Part shown: positions 1 through 7,619 of the stretch, in pieces | Numbering within the stretch: the stretch's first letter is position 1 | Layout: the number at the start of each line of letters is the position of its first letter | Assembly (NCBI GenBank): GCA_900547025.1 | Contig: UREZ01000017.1 | Span: 1-26,061, forward strand | Length of the DNA stretch: 26,061 nt | Direction: 5' to 3' | Origin: an uncultured Collinsella sp. | GTDB lineage: Bacteria; Actinomycetota; Coriobacteriia; Coriobacteriales; Coriobacteriaceae | Position numbers and translations under genes: made by a program | The notes under the pieces: model-generated | The model's input: only the letters and a program-made list of their open reading frames with translations | Told to the model about the DNA's origin: nothing | The model's database searches: none

Positions 1-54
1 CCCACGTTAATATTTCAGCCAACGTACGTCATGGCAATTCCCGGTAGGTCGCAG

Positions 55-142
55 GGCGCTTCGCGGGCGGGCCAGGCTTTATCTGAACGACTTTGCGAAG
101 CAACCGGAGTGAAGATAAAGCCTGGCCCGCCCGCGAAGCGCC
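55..142. repeat. 88-bp perfect long hairpin upstream of purE
   Basis: A perfect 30-nt inverted repeat lies at 55-84 and 113-142, around a 28-nt loop that itself has a short CTT/AAG stem. The arms are very GC-rich for 24 bases and end in an A/T-rich stretch next to the loop. No T-tract follows the stem on the + strand, so it is not a textbook intrinsic terminator. It may be a terminator for a gene beyond the left edge, or a copy of an intergenic repeat. Nothing else is seen in 1-54. Confidence 0.75.
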
Positions 143-168
143 ACAAAGACCGCAGGGACGGGAGCAGC

Positions 169-186
169 TATACTACTCTCAGTAGT
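169..186 (+). promoter_or_regulatory. candidate purE promoter -10 with overlapping operator-like palindrome
   Basis: A good -10 hexamer, TATACT, lies at 169-174. A perfect 6-3-6 inverted repeat, ACTACT-CTC-AGTAGT at 172-186, covers the end of the -10 and the likely transcription start. No convincing -35 is visible. The position is right for a repressor site controlling purE, but the protein is unknown and the match could be chance. Confidence 0.4.
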
Positions 187-237
187 TAAGGGTCGCGGAT
201 TGGCCGCGTCACCGCTCTCAACAGGAGGTCTTTGTTT

Positions 238-702
238 ATGGCAGATCAAAAGCCGGTTGTCGGGATCATCATGGGTTCCAAGTCCGATCTGGGCGTTATG
301 GAAGGCTGCACCGCCGAGCTCGAGGCGCTTGGTGTGCCCTATGAGCTTGTCATTGCGAGCGCACACCGCACGCCGGCGAAGGTCCACGAGTGGGCCTCGA
401 CTGCCGCCGATCGCGGTATCAAAGTGATTATCGCCGCCGCCGGCAAGGCCGCTCACCTGGGTGGTGTCGTGGCTGCCTTTACGCCGCTGCCGGTTATCGG
501 TGTGCCTATGAAGACGAGTGACCTGGGCGGTATGGATTCGCTGCTGTCGATGGTGCAGATGCCTTCGGGCGTGCCCGTGGCCTGCGTTGCCATCAACGGT
601 GCCAAGAACGCCGCCATTTATGCCACGCAGATTCTGGGCGCATGCGACCCCGAGTACCGCAAGGTTATCGAGAAGATGAAGCAGGAGATGGCCGACGCCT
701 AG
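238..702 (+). CDS. purE: N5-carboxyaminoimidazole ribonucleotide mutase PurE, class I
   Basis: PurE moves the carboxyl group of N5-CAIR to C4 to give CAIR, a cytosolic step of de novo IMP synthesis. The 154-residue length is normal for class I. Visible motifs are the N-terminal phosphate-binding stretch GSKSD (residues 13-17), the SAHRTP motif with the conserved His43, an AAHLGG stretch where most class I enzymes read AAHLPG, and the GMDSLLSMVQMP helix. I chose ATG 238 because AGGAGGT at 223-229 sits 8 bases upstream; an in-frame TTG at 232 is too close to that site. No purK lies in the window. The sortase gene follows after 35 bases, so the two may be co-transcribed. Identity is near certain. 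Confidence 0.97.
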   Translation: MADQKPVVGIIMGSKSDLGVMEGCTAELEALGVPYELVIASAHRTPAKVHEWASTAADRGIKVIIAAAGKAAHLGGVVAAFTPLPVIGVPMKTSDLGGMDSLLSMVQMPSGVPVACVAINGAKNAAIYATQILGACDPEYRKVIEKMKQEMADA

Positions 703-737
703 GCGTTCCGCCGTTTCACCGCAGTATAAGGAGAGCC

Positions 738-1742
738 ATGTCCGATTATCAGGGAAAACGATTCAAGGCTTCTCAGATTCCCGATCCGTCGAAGCCGGGT
801 GCTGCCCATGCGGCACAGCAGGGTCGGACATCCTCTCCTCAGCAGCCGCGCGCGCCGCGTCCCGTAACGCCGATGTCCCATCATCGCCAGGATACGCCAG
901 CTGCATATCGCCCTTCGTCGTATGATACGGCCAAGAAAGAATCGCGTTCTACGAAACAGTCGGGCGCTGCTCCGTCGAGCTATACCGAGCCGCCGCGCAA
1001 AAAGCGCCGCTCCGTTATCCCCATCTTGCTCATCATTATCGGCATCGGTCTAATCGTTGCCGCTGCCGCCATCTTTATCAACGCTCAGATTGGCTATAAG
1101 CAGGCAAGCGATTCGTACCAGAAAATCGAGAAGCAATATGTAAGCGATAAGGACGCCAGCGGCGTGCCGATTATCGACTTCGATGCACTTGCCCAGACAA
1201 ATCCCGAGGTTGTGGGTTGGATTTACGCGCCCGGCACCAACATCAACTACCCCGTGGTGCAGACCAACAACAACTCCAAGTACCTCAACACGCTGTTCGA
1301 CGGCACCGCCAATGCGTCGGGTGCCATCTTCCTGGATAGCGACGACACCGCGCCGGGCATGGTGGATCAGCAGACCACGATTTACGGTCATCACATGAAC
1401 GACGGTTCGATGTTCAACGTGATTTCGGATACGACCGATCAAGCGACGTTCGACAGCATGGACTACGTGTACTACATCACACGTGACGCGACGTATAAGC
1501 TGCGTCCGCTGGCGACCAAGGTGGTCGAGGACACGTATGCCAAGGCGCGCACGCCCAACTTTGAGGGCGATGACGGACTGAAGAATTATCTGTCCGAGAT
1601 GCTCGACGGTGCCTCTGCCGTGGCGAGCGATGCCACCGATCGTGCCGCTTCGGCAACCAAGGTCGTAACGCTTGTGACCTGCCGTTCGCTGTCATTTAGC
1701 AATACGCGCGCCGTCATGGTGCTCACGCCGGTCGAGGAATAA
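738..1742 (+). CDS. class B sortase with long proline-rich cytoplasmic tail
   Basis: This is a membrane-bound transpeptidase that cuts a C-terminal sorting signal and joins the protein to the cell wall or another pilin. The 334 residues divide into a basic, Pro/Ser/Gln-rich cytoplasmic tail (1-91), one membrane helix (about 93-114) and the outer catalytic domain. The catalytic triad can be seen: His218 in YGHHM, Cys315 in LVTCR and Arg324 in SNTR. The GWIYAPGTNINYPVVQ and FLDSDD stretches are typical of class B (SrtB-like). ATG 738 is preceded by AAGGAGAG. The tail of about 90 residues is longer than in well-known SrtB proteins. No LPxTG-type substrate or pilin gene is adjacent, so it looks like an orphan or housekeeping sortase. 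Confidence 0.93.
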   Translation: MSDYQGKRFKASQIPDPSKPGAAHAAQQGRTSSPQQPRAPRPVTPMSHHRQDTPAAYRPSSYDTAKKESRSTKQSGAAPSSYTEPPRKKRRSVIPILLIIIGIGLIVAAAAIFINAQIGYKQASDSYQKIEKQYVSDKDASGVPIIDFDALAQTNPEVVGWIYAPGTNINYPVVQTNNNSKYLNTLFDGTANASGAIFLDSDDTAPGMVDQQTTIYGHHMNDGSMFNVISDTTDQATFDSMDYVYYITRDATYKLRPLATKVVEDTYAKARTPNFEGDDGLKNYLSEMLDGASAVASDATDRAASATKVVTLVTCRSLSFSNTRAVMVLTPVEE

Positions 1743-1795
1743 AGTGTCCGGGCCCCGTCCCAAAAAGACTACCCTGGAAATCAAAAGGAGAAATG

Positions 1796-2212
1796 ATGCT
1801 TGAGAACGGCAAATCGATGCCTTCGGTTGATGCTTGGCTGCGCGAAGCCAAGGCCGATGTTTCGGCGGCTGATTGTGGGATGTACCTGACACACAACGGC
1901 GTGGTGCGCGCGACGCCCAAGGCCGAAGTGCGCGGAGTCGAGACCGATGGCGTGGCGCCAGGCCACAAGGTGGGCGGCATGGTGTTTGGCTTCGATGCCG
2001 AAAAGGTGCAGGCCGCTATCGAGGCGACGCGCACGATGCCGGGTATCGGCTATGTGCGCGTGTGGCTGGCGAGCGGCGAGCTTACCGTGGGCGACGACAT
2101 CATGCTCGTGCTCATTGGCGGAGACATTCGCCCGCATGTGGTCGATGCGCTGCAGTCGCTCGTCGGCACCATCAAGAACGAGTGCGTGAGCGAGGTCGAG
2201 CGCGAGGCGTAA
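1796..2212 (+). CDS. MoaE-like protein (molybdopterin synthase catalytic subunit family)
   Basis: The product has 138 residues. Its N-terminal third carries the MYLTHNGVVR stretch, and the middle has a RVWLASGELTVGDD segment. Both match the layout of MoaE, where a strand with G.VR is followed by a GEL.VGD loop. MoaE transfers sulfur with MoaD to make molybdopterin. The pattern is closer to the short MoaE-like proteins of anaerobes than to E. coli MoaE, and the usual C-terminal active-site lysine motif is not evident. No moaA, moaC or moaD lies nearby, so the molybdenum role is inferred. AAGGAG at 1785-1790 serves ATG 1796 (5-base gap) better than ATG 1793. A strong terminator follows. Confidence 0.6.
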   Translation: MLENGKSMPSVDAWLREAKADVSAADCGMYLTHNGVVRATPKAEVRGVETDGVAPGHKVGGMVFGFDAEKVQAAIEATRTMPGIGYVRVWLASGELTVGDDIMLVLIGGDIRPHVVDALQSLVGTIKNECVSEVEREA

Positions 2213-2245
2213 GGCCTCGTCGGCAATCCGAGTCTGTCTATAGCG

Positions 2246-2286
2246 AAAGCCCGCCGGCAGTTCATGTAGATCTGCCAGCGGGCTTT
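2246..2286. terminator. bidirectional terminator between the moaE-like gene and the CmpB-type gene
   Basis: A 15-bp stem with one mismatch pairs 2246-2260 with 2272-2286. It starts with AAAGCCCGC and ends with GCGGGCTTT, so it has A and T tracts on opposite sides and can work on both strands. It lies between convergent genes. Confidence 0.85.
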
Positions 2287-2318
2287 GATGTGTTGGAGCT
2301 ATTTTGCTCTGGCGTTTG

Positions 2319-3548
2319 CTACACGCGTGTGGCGTCCTTGGGGCTCATGGTCATACTCTGAAAACGGTTCTCCATATATTCGTTATCGAAATGCTTGTCA
2401 TAGAACTGTGCGACGGGAATATTTCGAACGGTTCCGTTGACGCGCTGATACCAATAGTCGAGCGATTGCAACGTCATGACGCCGTCGATCAACATGACGG
2501 CGGTCAGGATGACGGTAGCAGAGTAGCGGCGTTTCCATGGAATCATATTGATGAGCTTAAGCAGGCGCGGCAGCAAGACCTTGATCCAGATGAGGCCACC
2601 CAGGCCCCACATGCAGGCAAACGGCGTGCATGTGCGTCCCCCGGTCAATACCGCGATGGGATCGGGCATGCCGAATAGCCTAATGTGTGAATAGCTCCAC
2701 GACACCACGCCAAATGAGGTCTGCATAAACCAGCCTACAAACACCTCGAAAGCGCCGCCGATCAGGGCACTTACCAGGAAAATGATCAGAGGATTCTTTT
2801 TATAGAAGCGGTTGAGCGCCATGGTCATGAGCACCGCGCCAAATCCGTAGATGGGGCTAAAGGGGCCAAATAGCATACCGGCACGGTCCTGATAGACGCC
2901 GGGATCGACGACGACCATATGCCAGACTTCCTCGAGAATGAGACCTAACACGCTGCAGACGAAGAATACCCAGAACAGGTTGAAGTAGTTGAGCTTGATG
3001 TAGCCCTCGCCGGTTTCGTCGCGGCCGAGCATCCCCTCGGCGGCGGCATCGCGGTCGAGCATCTCTTGCAGACGGCGCTGCAGTTCGCGCTCCTGGCGTA
3101 GCGTGGGGTCGACGGTGGCCGACAGCGCAATGAGGATGACAAGCTGGACGGCGGGGCGCAGCAGGAAGGGTCCGATGCCCTGGAGCATCACGTCAACTAA
3201 AAGCTCCACGACGGTAAATGCGATGAGGACGTAAGACAGGCGGGCGGCATTGCGCCGCTGGTCCTTGATGAGGTCCAGGCCAAAGACGATCAAGATGATC
3301 GCGCTTGCCGCCGAGAGCATAATGCCGGCGACGATAAGGCCAACCGCGACCAGGGTGTTATCACCGAGCTTAGTGGCGACGTTGCCGTTAATGAGTGCGG
3401 TGATGACCTGCCACATAAAGACGGCGACTGACGGGAGCGTGCCCACGCCAGATAGGGTGCACAGGACTGCGTAGACCTTGATGATAAGGGGGATCTTCTT
3501 GGCCTCCGTGGTGCTGGGGACACTGGGGTCGAGTTGATTTCGATCCAT
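2319..3548 (-). CDS. multi-pass membrane protein of the putative ABC-transporter type IV (CmpB) family
   Basis: A 409-residue integral membrane protein. The N-terminal half has about four or five hydrophobic helices and a charged cytosolic stretch rich in Arg and Glu (around 150-185). The C-terminal part, from about 190, has the FFVCSVLGLILEEVWH helix, a GPFSPIYGFGAVLM segment and a GALIGG-like glycine-rich helix followed by an aromatic FGVVSWSYS stretch. This matches the CmpB-type putative ABC transporter domain (Pfam PF06541), common in Gram-positive anaerobes. That domain has no proven substrate and often occurs without an ATPase, as here. AAAGG stands upstream of ATG 3548. The gene is monocistronic between a terminator and the divergent purF. 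Confidence 0.72.
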   Translation of the reverse strand: MDRNQLDPSVPSTTEAKKIPLIIKVYAVLCTLSGVGTLPSVAVFMWQVITALINGNVATKLGDNTLVAVGLIVAGIMLSAASAIILIVFGLDLIKDQRRNAARLSYVLIAFTVVELLVDVMLQGIGPFLLRPAVQLVILIALSATVDPTLRQERELQRRLQEMLDRDAAAEGMLGRDETGEGYIKLNYFNLFWVFFVCSVLGLILEEVWHMVVVDPGVYQDRAGMLFGPFSPIYGFGAVLMTMALNRFYKKNPLIIFLVSALIGGAFEVFVGWFMQTSFGVVSWSYSHIRLFGMPDPIAVLTGGRTCTPFACMWGLGGLIWIKVLLPRLLKLINMIPWKRRYSATVILTAVMLIDGVMTLQSLDYWYQRVNGTVRNIPVAQFYDKHFDNEYMENRFQSMTMSPKDATRV

Positions 3549-3564
3549 ACGCTACCTTTCTCGT

Positions 3565-3582
3565 CTTGTAGTAGCCTACAAG
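3565..3582 (-). promoter_or_regulatory. 18-bp perfect palindrome in the leader of the CmpB-type gene
   Basis: CTTGTAG-TAGC-CTACAAG is a perfect 7-4-7 inverted repeat 16 bases before the start codon at 3548. It could be a repressor operator or a small hairpin in the 5' untranslated RNA. No regulator is encoded next to it. Confidence 0.4.
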
Positions 3583-3797
3583 GATACGCCGACGACCAGC
3601 TAAAAGACAGGACGAACGTCCCAATTGCAACAATGTAGCCCCTAGCGCGGGCGAGACACGGCGCACGGGAAGTCTTCGAGGCCGTTGCCCCTGAGAGTGG
3701 ACTACCCAATAAAATGTTTGGTCGCAAAACGGATAATAAGCTCGGTGGGCTTTTAAAAAGCGCTGCTCATGCGCGGGGGAGCGCGTCGCGCCGTGCG

Positions 3798-3803
3798 TAT
3801 AAT
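3798..3803 (+). promoter_or_regulatory. candidate purF promoter -10
   Basis: A perfect TATAAT lies 41 bases before the purF start, in the 296-base gap between divergent genes. No good -35 is seen 16-18 bases upstream, so a regulated promoter is possible. No known purine riboswitch or PurR-box pair was recognised. The rest of the gap shows only a short GCTTTT/AAAAGC palindrome near 3749. Confidence 0.5.
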
Positions 3804-3844
3804 AAGGCGGGTAACGCCAAAATACGAGGCTCTGAGGGGATGCC

Positions 3845-5515
3845 ATGTCTCAAGAAACCATCCGCGCGGCCGAGCGTGCCGCGGGACAGGTGAACGCCAT
3901 GTCGACGTATGATCCGGACTCTGACCAGCTGCATGAGGAATGCGGCGTTTTTGGTGTCTGGGCGCCCGATCGCGACGTGGCTCGACTGACGTACTTTGGC
4001 CTGCGTGCACTGCAGCATCGCGGCCAAGAATCGGCGGGAATCGCCGTTGGTGACGGCGGTACGGTTATGGTCCGCAAGGATCTGGGCCTGCTCGACCGCG
4101 TGTTCTCCAATGCCGACTTGTCGACGCTCTCCGGTCAGCTGGCCGTGGGTCATGTGCGCTACGGCACCGCCGGCGCCAAGAGCTGGGAAGCCTCTCAGCC
4201 GCACCTCTCTACCATCAATAGCGTCATTATCGCGCTCGCGCACAACGGCACCCTCGTCAACACCGACGAGCTGCGTCGCCAGCTGATCGAGCTGGGCGTA
4301 CCGTTCCTCTCCAACTCGGATTCCGAGGTCGCGACCAAACTCATCGGCTACTTTACTCAGCGTACTGGCCACCTGCGCGAGGGCATTCGCAAGACCATGG
4401 AGCTCGTGCGCGGCGGCTACGCCATGACGCTCATCAACGAGCAGGCGCTCTACGCATTCCGCGATCCGCACGGCATTCGCCCGCTCGTGCTGGGCAAGCT
4501 GGTGGATGAGGGCCTGGACCAGGCCGATGCCGCATCCGTTTCGCAGCTGCCGTCGCAGGACGGCGCCGCGACGGTCGACGCCACCACCCATGTCACGCGC
4601 GCCGGCGGCTGGGTCGTTGCCTCCGAGACCTGCGCGCTCGATATCGTGGGCGCCGAGTACGTCCGCGACGTCCGTCCCGGTGAGATTTTGCGCATCAGCG
4701 CCGAGGGCCTTGTGTCCGAGCAGGGCGTGCCTGCCGCCGAAGAGCCTGCTAACTGCATTTTTGAGCAGGTCTACTTTGCTCGCCCCGATTCCATCATGAA
4801 CGGCAAGAGCGTCTACGCCTGCCGTTATGACATGGGTCGTCAGCTGGCACATGAGGAGCCCGTCGAGGCCGACCTGGTCATCGGCGTGCCCGACTCCGGC
4901 CTGCCGCCCGCGGAGGGCTATTCGCACGAGAGTGGCATTCCCTTTGGCGAGGGCCTCATCAAGAACCGCTATGTGGGCCGTACGTTTATCGAGCCTACGC
5001 AGGAGTTGCGCGCCATGGGCGTGCGCATGAAGCTTAACCCGCTGCGCGACAACATCGAGGGCAAGCGCCTCGTCGTGATCGACGACTCCATCGTGCGTGG
5101 CACCACTATGGTGCAGCTCGTCAAGATGCTGCGCAACGCCGGCGCCAAGGAGATTCATATCCGCATCAACTCGCCCGAGGTCATCTGGCCGTGCTTCTAC
5201 GGTATTGATACCGACGTGCAGTCGCAGCTTATCAGCGCCAACAAGACGGTCGACGAGATTTGCGAGTATATCGGCGCCGATTCGCTGGCCTTCCTTTCGG
5301 TCGAGGGCCTGCTTAAGGTCATGCCCAAGGGCGGTTACTGCGATGCGTGCTTTACCGGCCGCTACCCCGTGGCGATTCCCGAGAGCTTTGGCCGCGATAA
5401 GTTTATGGAGGGCTTTAAGCCCCGCAACCTGGATAAGCCGCTGCACTTTGACGACGACGCCGTGGTCGAGAAATACGACGACCGCAGCTGGGAAGAGGAG
5501 CACGGCGAGGCCTAA
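3845..5515 (+). CDS. purF: amidophosphoribosyltransferase PurF, iron-sulfur type
   Basis: PurF makes phosphoribosylamine from PRPP and glutamine, the first committed step of purine synthesis. The nucleophile Cys33 (in ECGVFGV) follows a 32-residue leader that would be removed, as in the Bacillus-type enzyme. The PRPP loop VVIDDSIVRGTT is at 410-421. Cys304, Cys450, Cys499 and Cys502 fit the four ligands of the [4Fe-4S] cluster of the Bacillus-type class. At 556 residues it is longer than the usual 470-510. Part of the excess is an Ala/Asp/Gln-rich insertion at about 219-253 in the glutaminase domain, between the LVLGKL and VVASETCALD stretches. ATG 3845 has GAGGGG upstream; ATG 3899 would give a shorter leader but has a weaker site. 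Confidence 0.97.
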   Translation: MSQETIRAAERAAGQVNAMSTYDPDSDQLHEECGVFGVWAPDRDVARLTYFGLRALQHRGQESAGIAVGDGGTVMVRKDLGLLDRVFSNADLSTLSGQLAVGHVRYGTAGAKSWEASQPHLSTINSVIIALAHNGTLVNTDELRRQLIELGVPFLSNSDSEVATKLIGYFTQRTGHLREGIRKTMELVRGGYAMTLINEQALYAFRDPHGIRPLVLGKLVDEGLDQADAASVSQLPSQDGAATVDATTHVTRAGGWVVASETCALDIVGAEYVRDVRPGEILRISAEGLVSEQGVPAAEEPANCIFEQVYFARPDSIMNGKSVYACRYDMGRQLAHEEPVEADLVIGVPDSGLPPAEGYSHESGIPFGEGLIKNRYVGRTFIEPTQELRAMGVRMKLNPLRDNIEGKRLVVIDDSIVRGTTMVQLVKMLRNAGAKEIHIRINSPEVIWPCFYGIDTDVQSQLISANKTVDEICEYIGADSLAFLSVEGLLKVMPKGGYCDACFTGRYPVAIPESFGRDKFMEGFKPRNLDKPLHFDDDAVVEKYDDRSWEEEHGEA

Positions 5516-5521
5516 AGCCTG

Positions 5522-5550
5522 CCATGTAGGGACAGGTTTATTCTGGTAGG
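5522..5550 (+). repeat. GGGACAGG-core repeat copy 1
   Basis: AGGGACAGGTTTATT (5528-5542) lies just after the purF stop codon, flanked by CCA and TGG that can pair. The same core recurs at 16623-16641 and, inverted, at 16782-16800, with related GGGGACAGG forms near 8100 and 10050. It belongs to a dispersed intergenic repeat family. Confidence 0.7.
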
Positions 5551-5577
5551 TTTTACCTGCTGTTTTGTTGATATGAC

Positions 5578-5653
5578 GGCGTGTGCTGTTATGGCACACG
5601 CCGAAATGAACGCAACTATGAGCACCGTTTGGCGCCCGCGCGGCGCCACGGTG
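5578..5653. other. two hairpins between purF and purM
   Basis: GGCGTGTGC (5578-5586) pairs with GCACACGCC (5594-5602). Then CACCGT plus GGCGCC (5623-5636) pairs with GGCGCC plus ACGGTG (5642-5653), leaving a TT bulge. Neither stem has a T-tract, so these look like RNA processing or stabilising structures in the leader of purM rather than full terminators. The purM ribosome site follows directly. Confidence 0.5.
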
Positions 5654-5672
5654 GTGGGAGAGGAAGGCTCAG

Positions 5673-6776
5673 ATGAGCGACAGCAAGCATGTGACGTATG
5701 AGGATGCCGGCGTCGATACCGCTGAGGGCGGCCGCGCCGTCGACGCTATTAAGCAAATGGTTAAGGACACCAACCGTCCCGAGGTCATCGGCGGCATCGG
5801 TGGCTTCGGTGGCCTGTTCTCGGCCGCCGCGCTTAAGGATATGGAAGACCCGATTCTGATCAGCGGTACCGACGGCGTGGGCACCAAGCTCGTGCTCGCT
5901 CAGATCATGGACCGTCACGAGACGGTGGGCCAGGACCTGGTCGCCATGTGCGTCAACGACATTTTGGCTTCGGGCGCCGAGCCGCTGTTCTTCCTGGACT
6001 ACGTTGCCATCGGCCACATCGAGGCCGAGCACATGGCAAAGATCATCAAGGGCGTGGCCGACGGCTGCAAGCTCGCGGGCTGCGCGCTCGTGGGCGGCGA
6101 GATGGCCGAGCACCCGGGCGTCATGGCTCCGGCCGACTACGACCTTGCCGGCTTTACCGTGGGCGTCGTCGACCGTCCCAAGATGCTCGACCCCGCGAAT
6201 GTCCGTCCCGGCGACGTGATCCTGGGCCTGCCTTCCACCGGCGTGCACTCCAACGGCTACTCGCTCGTGCGCAAGGTCATCGGCGTCGACGGCATTAAGC
6301 CGGGCACGCCCGAGGCCGCCGCTAAGGCCGAAGAGCTGAGCCGCCCGCTCGAGGAGCTCGGTGGCGCATCGCTGGCTGACGCTCTGCTGGCCCCCACGCG
6401 CATCTACGTCAAGCCTATTCTGGAGCTGCTGCGCGGTGGCGCTCCGGTGCACGCCATCGCCCACATCACTGGCGGCGGTATTACCGAGAACCTCAACCGC
6501 GCGCTCGCCGACGACGTCGACGCCGTGGTCACCCGCAACGGTGCCGAGATGGGTTGGGACGTTCCGCCCGTCATCACCTATGTGTCGCGCCAGGCCGAGC
6601 TCGCGCCCAATGAGGCATGCAAGACCTTCAACATGGGCGTTGGCCTGTGCCTGATCGTCGCCCCCGAGGACGAGGCCGCGGTGACCGAGGCTCTGGTCGC
6701 GCTGGGCGAGAAGCCGTTCCGCGTGGGCGAGTGCGTCGAGGGTTCCGGTAAGGTCGTGTACTCCGATGAGCGCTAA
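5673..6776 (+). CDS. purM: phosphoribosylformylglycinamidine cyclo-ligase (AIR synthetase) PurM
   Basis: PurM closes the imidazole ring of FGAM with ATP to give AIR. The 367-residue protein has the family's GTDGVGTK motif (65-72), the CVNDI stretch (93-97), GGEMAEHP (141-148, usually GGETAEMP), the GLPSTGVHSNGYSLVR motif (185-200) and a later HITGGG motif. It is about 20 residues longer than the E. coli enzyme, partly from its N-terminus. A GAGAGGAAGG site precedes ATG 5673. It overlaps purN by 11 bases, so the two are translationally coupled. Confidence 0.97.
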   Translation: MSDSKHVTYEDAGVDTAEGGRAVDAIKQMVKDTNRPEVIGGIGGFGGLFSAAALKDMEDPILISGTDGVGTKLVLAQIMDRHETVGQDLVAMCVNDILASGAEPLFFLDYVAIGHIEAEHMAKIIKGVADGCKLAGCALVGGEMAEHPGVMAPADYDLAGFTVGVVDRPKMLDPANVRPGDVILGLPSTGVHSNGYSLVRKVIGVDGIKPGTPEAAAKAEELSRPLEELGGASLADALLAPTRIYVKPILELLRGGAPVHAIAHITGGGITENLNRALADDVDAVVTRNGAEMGWDVPPVITYVSRQAELAPNEACKTFNMGVGLCLIVAPEDEAAVTEALVALGEKPFRVGECVEGSGKVVYSDER

Positions 6777-7467
6777 CGAGCAGATGACTGCCGCCGAGGG
6801 CCTGGATTTTGTGCCCTATACCCGTCCGACCGGCACCGATACGGCCGAGCCGCTCAAGATCGGTGTGCTCATCAGCGGTTCGGGTACCAACCTGCAGGCG
6901 CTGATCGATCTGATCGCTGCCGGCAAACTCAACGCTTCGATTGAGCTTGTGGTGTCGAGCCGTCCTTCGGCTAAGGGTTTGCTGCGCGCTGAGCGCGCGG
7001 GCATCCAGACGCTCACGCTGTCTAAGGATGTCTATGCCGACCCTATTGCCGCCGACGAGATCATCGCGCACGAGCTTCTCGAGCGCGGCTGCGAGTATGT
7101 GGTCATGGCCGGCTACATGCGCATGGTGCACACGCCTCTGCTGGCGGCGTTTCCCAACCGCGTGGTCAATCTGCATCCGGCGCTGCTGCCGAGCTTTACC
7201 GGTGCGCATGCGATTGACGATGCCTTTGCGCGCGGCGTCAAGGTAACTGGCGTGACCGTGCATTTTGCCAACGAGATCTACGACAACGGTCCCATCATCG
7301 CCCAGCGTGCGCTGGCTGTTGAGGAGGGCTGGGATGTCGACACGCTCGAGGAGCACATCCACGCGATTGAGCACGTGCTGTATCCCGAGGTCGTGCAGAT
7401 GCTCGCCGACGGCCGCGTCCACGTGCTGGAGAGCGGCAAGGTCGCAATTGACGCGCCTCGCGGCTAG
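6766..7467 (+). CDS. purN: phosphoribosylglycinamide formyltransferase PurN
   Basis: PurN formylates GAR with 10-formyl-tetrahydrofolate. The Rossmann-type start IGVLISGSGTNLQAL is seen from about residue 32. The catalytic residues Asn135 and His137 (NLHPALLPSF) and Asp173 (YDNGP) are all in place. The 233 residues include an N-terminal extension of about 30 polar residues that most PurN proteins lack. The start ATG 6766 lies inside the end of purM, and upstream purM sequence supplies the ribosome site. A later start near the core would need a site I do not see. The pur transcript probably ends at the hairpin at 7500. Confidence 0.96.
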   Translation: MSANEQMTAAEGLDFVPYTRPTGTDTAEPLKIGVLISGSGTNLQALIDLIAAGKLNASIELVVSSRPSAKGLLRAERAGIQTLTLSKDVYADPIAADEIIAHELLERGCEYVVMAGYMRMVHTPLLAAFPNRVVNLHPALLPSFTGAHAIDDAFARGVKVTGVTVHFANEIYDNGPIIAQRALAVEEGWDVDTLEEHIHAIEHVLYPEVVQMLADGRVHVLESGKVAIDAPRG

Positions 7468-7499
7468 CGGCGCACAGTACAATTTAGCCGAGTAGTCAG

Positions 7500-7538
7500 G
7501 GTGGTCATTGGCGCCAAGGCGCGCGTGGCCACCTTTTG
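7500..7538 (+). terminator. terminator after purN
   Basis: GGTGGTCA (7500-7507) pairs with TGGCCACC (7526-7533), followed by TTTTGTTTT. The loop contains its own palindrome, TTGGCGCCAA (7508-7517). This fits an intrinsic terminator closing the purF-M-N unit. Confidence 0.8.
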
Positions 7539-7619
7539 TTTTGGGTAGTCATCGGGAACGGTCTTTAACGACTGGTCATTCAAGAACGTCGCAGGTGACT
7601 AGATGAGAGAGGTGAGCGC

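Noticed and set aside
3767..5599. 610-codon open frame on the minus strand across purF
   Set aside because: It mirrors the codon pattern of purF in a high-GC gene. The product shows no known motif, while purF has all its catalytic residues.
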